From contig NC_054081.1 in assembly GCF_017562075.2 (NCBI RefSeq), positions 14,076,528-14,140,527 on the forward strand: 64,000 bases of DNA, given 5' to 3'. The notes beneath the pieces are model-generated. The model was given only the letters and a program-made list of their open reading frames with translations, was not told where the DNA came from and made no database searches. The translations under genes were made by a program, and so were the position numbers. Origin of the DNA: Anopheles merus (taxonomy: Eukaryota; Arthropoda; Insecta; Diptera; Culicidae). Numbering within the stretch: position 1 is the first letter of the stretch; each line of letters begins with the position of its first letter. Positions 38,898 through 51,354 of this stretch are shown piece by piece.

Positions 38898-39978
38898 TAG
38901 TGATGGGAAAAATGAAGTATTCGTCGGAATCGGTTCCGGCTAGCTCCGAAGTTTTTCTGGAATTGATTCCGGTATCGGCGATGGAATCGGAATTGGCTCC
39001 GGATTTTTTTTCGGAATCGGAATCGGCTCCAGAATCAGCATCACTTTCGGCAAGAAAAAGCGTTTGGGTCCGTATTAGTGTTGGGGTGAATCTGAAGGAA
39101 TCTTTGGTATGATTCAATGAATCTGAATCTCGGTTGTTGAATATTCATTAATCTTCAAAGAATCTCGAATGATTTGTATATCTCGAAAGATTCATGTATT
39201 TCGAAAGATTCGTGAATCTCAAGGGATTCATAAATCTAAAAAAAAAATCATTAAGCTTGAGCTTTTCATTATTCTTCGTGGCTTAACCTACGTCATGCCA
39301 GCAGCTATACAGGCTTTCGAGACTTCTTGGAAAGTACCACGCAGCCGGATAGTTTGTTTTGCTACGGGGAGACGGTCCATGTGAGGCTTGAATCCACAAC
39401 GGGCAAGTGGGATTGAACAAATTCAATATTTTGGAAATCATACATCTCTAAAGATTGATGAATCCCTGGAGATATATGCATTTTAATGTATTTATGCAGG
39501 CCATAGATTCAATATTTTCAGATTCATGTTTGTTTAACGATTCGTGAATCTTTGAAAATTCGATTCGAGATTCGAATCACTCATCACTGAAGATTCATGT
39601 GAATGAATATCAACGAAAGATTCAAGAAATCCAACACTAGTTCGTATATATAGTCGCGAAAAATCCAAATGTACTTGTAAACGAGCCATTTTCATGGAGA
39701 TTCCTGGATTGATCTCGCTTCTAAAACTTCTTATTTCAATTAAAGAACTGATTCTCATTCCGCAGCTAATTCCAATTCTGATTCCGTTTCCGGAGCTAAT
39801 TCCCAGGTCGATTCTGATTCCGGAGCCGAATCTGATTCCGAAATCGGCTTCGGATTCGGAGTCGACTGCGAAATCGGCTCCGGAGTCAACTCCGGAATCG
39901 ACTTCGGAATCGACTCCAGAATTGATTCCGAACACGGAATCGGAATCGGGTAGGTTCGATTCCGAGCTCCCACCACTA
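38898..39978. mobile_element. hAT-like element with GGAATCGG-repeat body (copy 1)
   Basis: Perfect 8-bp duplication GTTTGTAC at 38890-38897 and 39979-39986. The ends are TAGTGATGGGAAAAATG and the complement of TAGTGGTGGGAGC. Both arms (38925-39055 and 39740-39955) are made of degenerate GGAATCGG/CGGAATCGACTCC motifs. A different repeat-bodied element is inserted at 39076-39639. No transposase ORF. Confidence 0.87.
39076..39639. mobile_element. GATTCATGAATCT-bodied hAT-like element nested in copy 1
   Basis: The ends are TAGTGTTGGGGTGAATC and the complement TAGTGTTGGATTTC. The duplications are GTCCGTAT (39068-39075) and GTTCGTAT (39640-39647), 7 of 8 matching. The arms repeat GATTCATGAATCTC-like motifs. 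The centre (about 39282-39405) is a roughly 120-bp module with TACAGGCTTTCGAGACT, shared with the elements at 49317-49922 and 55805-57455. Confidence 0.82.
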
Positions 39979-39986
39979 GTTTGTAC

Positions 39987-42602
39987 AGCTGGTTGCTCGA
40001 CCCAGTTATTATTGATGCAGTTTTGAGCTTGTTTTTTTTTCTTCCAACGAGCTAACGAATAATGATGATGTTTCGCGTTAATCTGTTTGCTTTCTGTTTC
40101 GTTTTAGTAGTTATATTGCGAGGAAAAACAAGCAGCATCAGCAGCAGTCGGCAACCCTCCCGTGGTGTGTTAAATGGCGAGCGGCCCCCCAAAAGGGGCT
40201 AATATTAATTATCAATTAATCGACCGCCACACTGGAACCGGTCCACCGCATGCACCAAAGCGACCAGCGGCTGTTTGTGCCAGTTCCAGTGCAATTGCAA
40301 ATGTTGGTTGTGCTTACATTTTGTTTCTGTTGTGATGTAAATTCTAAGCAGTATTTCTCACAAATTTTGATATCCTAGGATGGAATCAGTGCTAGAAAAA
40401 TGACACAGAATCCTCTCAAAGTGAGATCAATGGCTGCAAATTCGCTTTGAGGCAAAAGGCCTTGGTTTGCTTTTTGTTATTTTTTTTAAATTTCTTGCAA
40501 ATGTGAGTACCTCTTATTTCAATTTTCTCGTTTATTGGTGTCTCACACTGCAACCCTCCCTAAGCATCACCGTATTTTACAATAACACATTTAATGATGA
40601 TGGTTATGACTGTTTTTTTTCTGGTTCGCCTCATCCGGCACGCATCATCATGCGCCAATTCACGCCAGTGTTTTGCAATCGCTAGAATGGCTAGAACGGA
40701 ACGGAACCGTGTTGGGGATTGGTGGGGACAAATGGCGCGTAAATCATCGTAAAGTGATCGGTGGTGGTGACTTAATAGATTCGTGCCACATTTCTGTGCC
40801 CAGCGGCATCACACCACTCCTCCACTGGCCGGACAGAGAAACCGAGACCCGAGACCGTTCCGACGATTGAGCTGAAGTCGTATTAGTATTTTTTGTTTTG
40901 TTTTTCAATTACCACCCGAACGCGTGATTGGATTGAATTGGGAGGGGGGACTCGTTTTTATTGCTTTTCCCCACCGATCACAGGGGATGACAAATTCTGC
41001 GCGTGATGAGTGCGTGTGTTGCCACATGATAACAGTTCGCGGGGCTTTATTGCTTTGCCCCGTCGACGTTGCCGCCACCGCTTCCGGCGTTCCTCGTGTT
41101 CCGGTTCGTTCGTGGCGGCTTCTTTTTTTTTTTTGCTTGCTCGCTGTAAAGCTGTAGAAATAGACACCTGGGACTGTTGGCGGGTGTAAATTATATTGAA
41201 ATTAACATCTCTTCAGAGGTATAAAATGCGGCAAGCAGGCGAGTCGCGGGTAACGAGCTTTCCCCCATCAGCGCACCGGTGTGAATAGAGCATTTGATTA
41301 GCGAATGTATTACCAGCTTTGACAAAACAAGTGTGGGAAACGGAACCGCTTCCAGCTGGCTGCCATTAGCCTTACCCCTTTTTGTTTAGGGTGTGTGTGT
41401 GTATGTGGTTGTTTCGTTTTTCGTTTATTTTCATTTCAGAATAAGTGCGCCGAGTGTTGTTTTCGGCTGAAGAATCGATGAAACGTCGATCTCTCCACAG
41501 TTCCCGCACATCTGGCTATACCTGCGCGAACATCACGTGCCTAGTTGCTTAGCGATCGTAATAAGATAGCAAGCTAGCGTCACCAGAACCACTGCTGCTA
41601 CGGACTGTTTTAATTTGCAGCTTGAGAGACGAGCACAAAAAACGAAACCTCCGCGAGAGACACATGATGGATCGATTTTTCTTTTTTGTTGTTGTTGCTT
41701 CCAGCTTCCTTCCATTTGATGAGATGCAAATATACTCTCAGGCATAAAAAGAGAAGCGTAGAACGCAACTACAGCAACCCAGCGACATGACACCATTACG
41801 ACTGTGGAGGGGCGCAAGGTTTCGGTGCAATCTTTCGTGCCACATCGCTTGGTGTGTGTGTGTGTGTCGTTGCATAAATATTAGCCGAATGGCGCCTAGC
41901 CAACCGATCAGCTCGCACGTTCGCCAGCCAGTGCTCCAAAAAATTCCTCCCCGGCACGAACCACACGGATGACATGGGTTTGCATGACGTCGGTCGAGCG
42001 AAGGTTTTTGCCATTTTCTCTCGCAACCCTTCTCGGCATGCGTTCTGCTATCGATTGACCAATGGCTGGATGGTTTTGGCTGTTTGTTGTCATTTTAAAG
42101 AACGTATTTATGTACATATTGTACATCTTTATGCGGAATTATTGGGAGAGCGCGCAAGGGCGCAAACGTGACCGTGACGGTGCTGACGATCGCCCTTTTT
42201 TGTGTTAATGTCGATGAGTGTGCGTGTGGGTGGTTTAATTAGTTTTTGTTTCGTTCTTTTCTATCTTTGTCTTTTCCTTGGCGCTTATCATTCGCGCAAA
42301 CCGAGTGCCAGTATCTAGCAGGGTAGAATTTTGTTAAACTAAATACGTCATATCACAGCCAAGGGTGTGGAGTAAGCTGGAAGTGCTAGTGTAGAATTCT
42401 TATCTTCCGTCTGGGGGCTGAAGGGGGGGGGGGGGTAGGGATGGGAAATCATAAATTTTAATTAAACCTCTCTCCGCTCCCCTCCCCTTCCGGAGCTATA
42501 TACCTCACGGCGTCAATGTGTCGACCATGCAAACCTTAGAATAATGAAGCAACGCGTCACGCTTGAATCTTGCGCGAGTTGTCGTTCCGACAGGGGGAAA
42601 GA
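39987..42602. other. Unique spacer, no supported gene
   Basis: A TATA-like TATAAAATGC at about 41220 is not followed at the usual spacing by a clear initiator. Short TG runs lie near 41392-41402 and 41851-41867, and a G-run at 42424-42436. No coding exon was recognised. Confidence 0.4.
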
Positions 42603-42610
42603 GTTGAAAG

Positions 42611-43404
42611 TAGTGGTGAGCGCTCTGGAGTGCGCCCAAGATTCCGATTCCGACTCCGGCAAAATCGGAATCAATAGTTCCGCCCGAAGTCGGAGTCATC
42701 CGTAATTACCTCCGGAGTCATCTGGAATTACCTCCGAAGTCGTCCGGAATCACCTCCGAAGTCGTCTAGAATTACCTCCGGAGTCGTCCGGAATTATCTC
42801 CGGAGTCGTCCAGAATTACCTCCGAAGTCGTCCGGAATTACCTCCGGAGTCGTCCAGAATTACCTCCGCAGTCGTCCGGAATTACTTACGGAGTCAGCCC
42901 GGTTTTTCCCCTCTTTGGCTTCGCGTTTGCACTTCAACAGACCTTTCTTTCTAAGAATAGCGGTTTGAGTCGACCGGAACGAGCAGGAGTCAGAGTTGAA
43001 GATGAAATGACTGACCACAAAAAACATTGCAACGGCCGTCTCGGGGCTCCGGGTGACTCCTACTCCAGAAGAATCCGGTAGACTCCGGCCTACTCCGGAC
43101 GACTCAGGACGACTCCGACCGACTCCATACGACTCAGGAAGTCTGCGACCAACTCCAGACGACTCAGGACGACTCCTGATGACTGAACAACTCTGGAAGA
43201 CTCCGGACGATTCCTGATAACTTAGGAACTCCGGACGACTCAGGACGACTCCGGAGAACTCCAGACGACTCCGGAGGACTCTGGTGGACTCCAATTTCAA
43301 ACTGCTCTAGATAATGCTCCGGAGATAATTCCGGAGTCGGCTTCAAAATTTCCTGAGTGGGATTGGAGTCGATTCCGGATTTTTACTAACATAACCCATC
43401 ACTA
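42611..43404. mobile_element. hAT-like element with CCGGAGTCG-repeat body (copy 2)
   Basis: The ends are TAGTGGTGAGCGC and the complement TAGTGATGGGTTATG. The duplications GTTGAAAG (42603-42610) and GTTAAAAG (43405-43412) match at 7 of 8. The left arm has about nine tandem 22-bp units (42708-42900, unit CCTCCGGAGTCGTCCGGAAT plus two bases). The right arm has units near 10 bp (GACTCCGGAC, GACTCAGGAC) in the opposite sense, so the two arms could fold on each other. No ORF of interest. Confidence 0.82.
42708..42900 (+). repeat. 22-bp tandem repeat array
   Basis: About nine units with starts near 42708, 42730, 42752, 42774, 42796, 42818, 42840, 42862 and 42884. They vary at a few positions (GGAGTC or GAAGTC; GTCCGG, GTCTAG or GTCCAG). 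Confidence 0.85.
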
Positions 43405-43412
43405 GTTAAAAG

Positions 43413-44732
43413 ATGTCATATGATTGGTCCACGATTGCTCTCTCGCGGTTTGTTGGGGGGGGGGGGGGAGAGGGGTGGTAGGAAACAACAATCAATGCAG
43501 TTTGCAAGGTGTCCGCACCTGCGCGGGCAAGGCTTACACTGGGAAGGGAAGTAGGGCAAACACAAGGCGCAACCCCTTTCGGGCACTATTTTAATTGCGT
43601 TAGATAGTCCGGACAATATGTGTATGTGTGTGTGTGTGTTTGTCATAATTAAAAGAGCCTACATGCCTTAGGAGATACACGCCCGCGGGTCGGCAGCAAC
43701 GCGTTTTAAGTGGGCAAAGGGATTTGGTCTCTTCGTTTATTACTTTCCTCGACTACATCAGCCTCGAAACCCCATCAGCGAAGAAATCAATTGATGACAC
43801 ACAACACTTATCTATTATTCTCCTTTCCAGATAGCCTGGCCAATTTACGCTGACTGGTGACGCGCGCCAGCGCACCCGCACGCCGACGAAGAGCGACGAC
43901 GCAGCCTTGGTGAAGCGACCAGTGTGTTTCGTGTTCTTTTTTTTTTTTGGTTTTGTTTTATTTTGTTTGCCTCTTTATTTCGGACCACGATCGAGCCCGG
44001 AGGCCCACCACCACTGACGTAGTTTTTTTTTTCTGATTGAGCGCATTTTGCTATCTCAACGGAACGGTCGTGATCGTGCGCGGTTCCAGCGAAAGAGGCG
44101 CCGTACGCCAGTTCTTGCCGATCCACCGAAGCAGATAGAACGCTTTCTGCGCGCGCACACCAGCCTGGAGAAGCCCGGTTATAGAGGGAAATTGTATTTA
44201 TGCTATCGCGATACGCGCCATCGATTAGCAGTGTCGGTCGGGCAGTCGGCCAGTGCGGATCGTGCGACGCAGTAACGTTCGGGAAATACACGCGACACGC
44301 GCGGAATCGTCCATCAACCTAAACATTAAACGAAAATACTAAAACAAACGAAAAAAGGCCGATTCATCTCAAACCGGAAGCCTTCTGCGGGGTTGGAAGT
44401 GGCGTGTGCTGCAGCGAGTGTTTTTGCGCGTTGTGTAACCGAATTTTCGCGGCGGCCAGGTGCGCGAAGGGTTTTTCTCTAAAAGCCCCTGCCAACGTTG
44501 TGGTGTGCCGCCTTATCTTACTTGTTGCACACATACTCACACACACTGACGTTCGTTCCGGTGGTATTGTAAAACACGTCCCCAAGTGGCCGGTGTGAGT
44601 GGGTGAAACTAAACCCCAGGCACTCTAGCCCGACCAGTGAGGCTCCAGTCGCAGCCGCAGCAACTTGCCAGTCAACGAGCCAACCCAATCTACCAGTTCT
44701 ACCAGCCAACGAAGCCACTCTCGTCGTCCAAG
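43413..44732. promoter_or_regulatory. Upstream region and 5' untranslated part of the AHCYL-like gene
   Basis: The leader of the plus-strand gene at 44733 should lie here. A GC-rich stretch near 44235-44275 (CGGTCGGGCAGTCGGCCAGT, then GGATCGTG) could be an initiator with a downstream element, but this is only suggestive. A G-run lies at 43454-43468 and poly-T tracts near 43938 and 44021. Confidence 0.3.
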
Positions 44733-47300
44733 ATGAGCATGAGTAAGTGTCTGCCCGGCTGCAATCAACCCACAAACGCCATCTCAGGGCGCCAACCCAC
44801 ACACGCATGTGACACAACACACATGACCGCACCGATCTCATCCTTGGTATCCTGTTTTCCACACATTCCCACCTTTCTCGCCAGGTTCGTACACCGAGAG
44901 CAGCTCGGAGGAGGACGACCTGTCGCCGCGCGACAAGGTGCAGCAAAACTCGAAGGGCTATGCGGACTTCTGCGTCCGCAACATCAAGCAGCACTCGTTC
45001 GGGAGGCACGAGATTGAGATCGCGGAGCAGGAGATGCCGGGCATCATGGCGCTGCGCAAGCAGGCGCTCGACGACAAACCGCTCAAGGGTGCGAACATCG
45101 TCGGCTGCACGCACGTGAACGCGCAGACCGCCGTCCTCATCGAGACGCTCATCTGTCTCGGTGCGAACGTGAGATGGGCGGCGTGTAACATCTACTCGAC
45201 GCAGGTTAGTGCCTCCTTGTTTTTTGTTTTTTTTTTTTTGTGATAATAAAAATTTGGTTTTTCATTTACCTTGTCTTGTCGCCCGCGCTTAGGCATTGAT
45301 CCGGCGTACGGCGCCTCAGATGTTTTGATTGGTGGCGGTATCGTTGGGTGTAGTGATGGGAAAAATGAAGATTTTGTTGGAATCGAATCGTTTCTGGAAT
45401 CGATTCCGGATAGATAGGTCCGGAAACAGTTTCCGGAATCGATTCCGGGATCGGTTCCGGAATTTGCTCCGTAATTGGCTCCGGAATTGGCTCCGGAATC
45501 AAAATCGGAGCTCAAATCAACTCACGCACACAACTGAGATAATCAGAGGTGAGACTCAAACAGTTGGTAGACCAATCACATGCTTGGTGACATTTTGTTT
45601 AGCACCCATCTCTTGGTCACTCACTTTGTCACGACATTTTCTGGCGGTGATAATCAAGACATTCTTGGAATATACTTGGCGTGTGGTCCCAAGCAGCAAA
45701 ATGAGCATGCTTTCTAGCTCTTTCTGGTTTGATGGGTCAAACAGAGCGAGAAAACATGATGATTATGTTTCTTGGGTCCACTCGCAAGCACCCCTTATCT
45801 CCCATGACTATCGTGATGATCATCGACAGAAAATGTCACGAGTGTTGGTTGCACACAATGTCACCAAGCATGTTCAACAGACAACAGATGGTTTGAGGCT
45901 CACCTCTGATCGTCATGGTAGAACTCGTCATGCTGACATTAGTATGTTTCGGCCGGAATTTGTCATGACTATGTCAGTGACACTTAGAACTCTGATCACA
46001 GTAAAAAAAAGTCATGACATTGTGACTGATCAAGGGTTGGTCGCAAAAATGTCACGAAGCATGCGTTGATCACATCAATCGTCACATCAATCACCTTTGA
46101 TTATCACAAATGAGCTGACATGGATGTTGTTTCAGCCAGATTTTGTTTATGACATTGACAGTGACATTTTGCAGCACGGATTCTCGGACTGATTTCGCTT
46201 CTGAAATTTGGTTTGCGGCTCACCTCTGATCGTCATGGTAGAACTCGTCATGCTGACATTAGTATGTTTCGGCCGGAATTTGTCATGACTATGTCAGTGA
46301 CACTTAGAACTCTGATCACAGTAAAAAAAGTCATGACATTGTGACTGATCAAGGGTTGGTCGCAAAAATGTCACGAAGCATGCGTTGATCACATCAATCG
46401 TCACATCAATCACCTTTGATTATCACAAATGAGCTGACATGGATGTTGTTTCAGCCAGATTTTGTTTATGACATTGACAGTGACATTTTGCAGCACGGAT
46501 TCTCGGACTGATTTCGCTTCTGAAACTTCTTATTTCAATTCAAGAACTGATTCCCATTCCGGAGCTATTTCCAATTCTGGAATCAATTCCGATTCTGTTA
46601 TCGGAGCAAATTGCGATTCCCGTGTCGATTCCGATTCTGGAGTCGAATCCGGAGTTGACTCCGGAATCAGAATCGGCTTCAAAATTGATTCCGAACACGG
46701 AATTGAAATCGGAAAGGTTTGTTTTAGAGCTCCCACCACTAGTTGGGTGGACCACAGTTTTTTTTAATTTGATTTCATCAAGCCGTGGAGATCAAGAAGA
46801 AAGAAGAGTTTTTTTGTCTAATGCACCATCCCCCACCCTATTGCTATGTCTCCCCCATGTCGAGTGCTGTGTGTTTGTGTGCACTAATCACTCAACAACG
46901 TACTCTCTCGTTTTTTATGATCTAAGCCTAGTGTCGCTTGGTGCAGCTGGGTCCCGTTAGTAGATGTAGCAGGAGAAACGGTGTGCTCACCACCTGCCCG
47001 CTGTGTAAGTTTGCTCTGCGTACACATCGAAACATGCAATCGATCATTGGGGCGCACTTGACGGGCTCTAGTACCTGCTGACCTGATGGCCGGAAATCGG
47101 GATGTTGCACCGCTCGCACCTACCACTCGACGGGTGGTGCGTCCGTCCCGAATCTCGATTGCGTTAGTGATAAGTTTGTGTGTGCGGGTGAGGTGAGGGG
47201 TTTGGTCAGTTTACTTTTAGATGTTCTTCACCTCCTATGGTGTCCCCCCTCTAATTTACGACATTGTGCTGATGATGGCGATAAAAAATGATGGAACCAA

Positions 47301-47382
<82 letters not shown>

Positions 47383-50300
47383 GGTGTGCCTGTTTGGTGA
47401 ACCAAAGGGAAGGAAGCTAATAGAAGCACCTTTGGAAGACGCCAGGTGAAGGTGAACAGAACTTCTCTCGCACTTTGCGTCGCGGTTATAGATAATGAAT
47501 TGCCGCCTCCCCTACCTACTGGCTAGAAGCATCTCCACCTCACTGGCCCACCGAGGCATTTGCGTTTGTCCCCGTTTTGTTGCTTTTTCTTCTTTTTCGC
47601 CTGTGTTTGTTTCGCTTGTACATTCGAAGAAGAGTGTGCCCGACCCCACTATCTGTCGTGCCAGTCGTTTTATTGCTCAATTGCCGTCGTTCATGTGCAT
47701 GTCGTCGGGGTTGCGTCTGAGTGACGCGCGTTGCTTTGCGTCTAGGGCGAGGTTGGGAAGGTTTATATCTTGCCTCGCCTCCCCCACCTGCTGCTGCAAT
47801 TCCTCCAGCCCGTGTGTGCTAGTTCTCGCAGTAGTTCGGCCGCGAGAGGGTTGTAAGATGCATCACGTGCGCCACCCTAAACCCGTTCGGGCAAATATTA
47901 TCCCATCCCGCCAAGCTATGTTTGCTCAATCTCGGCGGCCTGCTACTGCTGCTGCTGCTGTCCAGATTTGCCTGAGTGTGTTGACAAGCGAGCATCAATT
48001 CAGTCGTTAAGGGAAATTCTTCACACACAAACCCACACACACACAAATACAATCTGGGACAATGTAATACTGCGCTCATCGCCGGTGTGTGCATGCACCT
48101 AGAACGGCGAACAGCAAATGCTTTGCTTGTGGGACGGATTTTTGTGTTGCTCGTGAAAAGATAACGGTTGGGGTCGGTCCGCGTGTGTTTGAAGAGGATT
48201 TCAGCACCTAGCGCGCAGGCAGCTTTGGACCGCCATTTCTTTGCGGCAAGCTTCTGTTAAGATGTTATGGACAAGCGAGGACATGTGTGTACAAAGAATG
48301 TGGTGCCGCTGGAATGGTTGCACTAGTTATGCAATCGTATAAAGCTTTAACAACAAGGGAGGGCATCTGATAGAAATTCCACAATAGTTGTCAACACCAT
48401 CGGAACGAATTGCTTGTGCAATACATGTAGTTTCCTAGGAACCGTAGCGCAGCGAATGGGAAGTATGGGCAAAAGAGATATATTTTCCAGAGGTTCTCAT
48501 AGTTTTAGGACACTTCCTTGACTTCTTCAAATAGGTGATTAATTTTATTTGATGGAAATTGCACTCTATGACACTTTTTTGGACAGGCTCCTTGGAAATT
48601 GTGATATGATTTATCCAACAAGAGTGCTATAGAGTCCAATTCCCGTAAGTACATGAAGTGCATAAGATTGGATATCAATACGATTGAACCAAACAAATCT
48701 GGGAAACGACCAAAAAATCGTGGGAACACACCAAACAAATATGGGAAGCAACCAAACATTTTCGGGAAACAATCAAAATCATCCTGAAGCGACATATCAC
48801 CCTGAACGATGCATGGAATATCAAGAAACTGTCAAAATCTTCACTTTGAAAAGGGTCTAGTCCTTAGGGTTTTCCAAGGGAGATGTTTCGAATGCGTTCA
48901 TCATTATTTGCCACCTCCTTCTTCTTCTTCTTCTTATTCACCACCTCCAAGATGTTTTTCAACAGCTGTCAAATGGTGTATTTGCATCTTATTAAAACGT
49001 CAGTTCTTACACATGATTTTCAACACAGCACATAGATCTGTCAACTCTACCCTTGTGTTTGATATGTGTTGAATATCATGTGGTAGAATTGCAAAATTAT
49101 TCTCACGCAATTACAACGTTTGACAGCTGTTGACAAACATCTCGCAAGGAAAGGAACATTGTTGTGCAAAATTGTGACATTGGAAATTGACAAAAAGTTA
49201 GACAAAAAGTGTCAAAAATGTTGATGTTGCATAATGATATTAAAAAACTTCGATGTAAACATCTGCAAAATGTATGATCTAGTGCTGTGAATCTATATAC
49301 ACGGACACCAAAAAACTAGGGTTGAGTTTCATGAATCTTTTGTGGAGATTCATTCATATGAATCTCTAGCGATGAGTTATTTGAATCAAGAATCGAATAT
49401 CAAAAGATCCATCTTTAAAGATTCGAGAATCTACAAGGATTCATGATTCTCTAAAGATTAATGGATCTCCAAGGATTCATGAAACCAAAAGATTCATAAT
49501 CCATTAAGATTTCAAAATCTCCAGAGAGTCATGAATCTTTAGGGATGTATGATTTTCAAAATATTGAAATTGCGCGATCCCATGGTTCATTGGTTAACTG
49601 GAACTACCTAACAACATGCTCGTCGAGGCCTCGCATGCACCATATCTCCGTGTAGCAAAACAAACTATCCGGCTGCGTGAAACTTTCCAAGCAGTCTCGA
49701 AAGACTGTATAGGCTGGTATGATCACGTATGTATGACCACGTGCTACACCAAGAAGATTTAGAAAAAAGAAGAAGAAGAAGCTCAAGCTCTGGAGCTGAA
49801 TCTTTGGAGATTCATGAACCTCTAGAGATTCGTGAATTTTTGAGATTTGTGAATCATTCCTCCCGAGATTCAGATTATTTGAATTACTTCAAAGATTCAT
49901 GAATCAGATTTAGTCAACACTAGTCCGAACACATGTTAGCCATTATTCTAAACGTCTGGATTGTTCGTTTATTATTATTATTATTATTTATAAGTTCGTC
50001 TTGAAATTATAATAATTTAATCTGCCGCAGATTCCCTTTCTAGGGCATGGAGGGCTTTCAACGCTGATACGACACAAAATAATCCCCCCTCACCACACTT
50101 CTAACATATGCATATTATCCTTCCCCTCCTCCACCGACAGAATGAGGTAGCGGCCGCACTGGCCGAGAGCGGCGTGCCGATCTTTGCCTGGCGTGGCGAG
50201 ATCGAGGAAGACTTCTGGTGGTGCATCGACAAGTGCGTGCACGCGGAAAACTGGCAGCCGAACATGATCCTGGACGATGGGGGTGACGCGACGCACCTGA

Positions 50301-51354
50301 TGCTGAAGAAGTACCCGGTCATGTTCAAGATGATCAAGGGCATCGTGGACGAGAGCGTGACGGGCGTGCACCGGCTGTACCAGCTGTCCAAGACGAGCAA
50401 GCTGACCGTGCCGGCGATGAACGTGAAGGACGCGATCACCAAGACCAAGTTCGACAGTCTGTACAGCTGCAAGGAGTCGGTTATCGACAGGTAAGAGGGG
50501 GTGGGTTGCATACGTGTCATGGTTCGCGTTGTTCAAACGTTTCCGGGTTTTTTTCCAACAGCCTGAAGCGCGCCACGGACATCATGATCGGCGGCAAGCA
50601 GATTGTGCTGTGCGGGTACGGCGAGGTCGGCAAGGGCTGCGCCCAGGCCCTGAAGGGGCTCGGCTGCATCGTCTACGTGACCGAGATTGATCCGATCTGC
50701 GCGCTGCAGGCGTGCATGGATGGGTTCCGCGTGGTCAAGCTGAACGAGGTGATCCGCACGGTGGACGTGGTGATTACCTGCACCGGCAACAAGAACGTGG
50801 TGACGCGCGAGCACATGGACAAGATGAAGAACGGCTGCATCGTGTGCAACATGGGCCACTCGAACACCGAGATCGACGTGAACAGCCTGCGCACGTCCGA
50901 GCTGCAGTGGGAGAAGATGCGCTCGCAGGTCGACCACATCATCTGGCCAGGGCCGGACGGCAAGCGCATCATCCTGCTGGCCGAGGGCCGGCTGGTGAAC
51001 CTGTCCTGCTCGAGCATCTCGTCGTTCGTGGCGTCGATCTCGGCCACCACGCAGGCGCTCGCGCTGATCGAGCTGTTCAATGCGCCGCCCGGCCGCTACA
51101 AGGCGGACGTCTATCTGCTGCCGAAGAAGATGGGTAAGCGCGGGCACTGCTTCGTATGCTCTCCGTTTATTTATTTTTTTTGTATGCTCACTCCCTACCA
51201 TTGATTGCTCGGTGACTCTCCCACAGACGAGTACGTCGCCAGCCTGCATCTGCAGACGCTCGATGCGCATCTGACGGAATTGACCGACGAGCAGGCCCGG
51301 TACATGGGCCTCAACAAGGCCGGCCCGTTCAAGCCGAACTACTACAGGTATTAG
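44733..51354 (+). CDS. AHCYL: AHCYL/IRBIT-type adenosylhomocysteinase-like protein
   Basis: The gene has five coding exons: 44733-44742, 44885-45204, 50141-50490, 50562-51133 and 51227-51354 (stop TAG). Phases 1, 0, 2 and 1 agree with GT/AG sites, and the product is 459 residues. A short Ser/acidic leader (SYTESSSEEDDLSPRDK) resembles the region just before the catalytic fold in human AHCYL1. The SAH-hydrolase fold follows, with VGCTHVNAQTAVLIETL (66-82), ILDDGGD (153-159), TKTKFDS (210-216, Lys and Asp kept), NAD-binding GYGEVGKG (245-252) and the terminal GPFKPNYYRY. Vertebrate AHCYL proteins are regulators (of IP3 receptors and ion transporters) rather than efficient hydrolases. The loop equal to GHPSFV of true AHCY reads SISSFV here, which fits that class. 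The leader is much shorter than the roughly 100-residue human extension, so other 5' exons probably exist. Intron 2 (45205-50140) is full of transposons. The AhcyL1/AhcyL2 paralogue was not resolved. Confidence 0.92.
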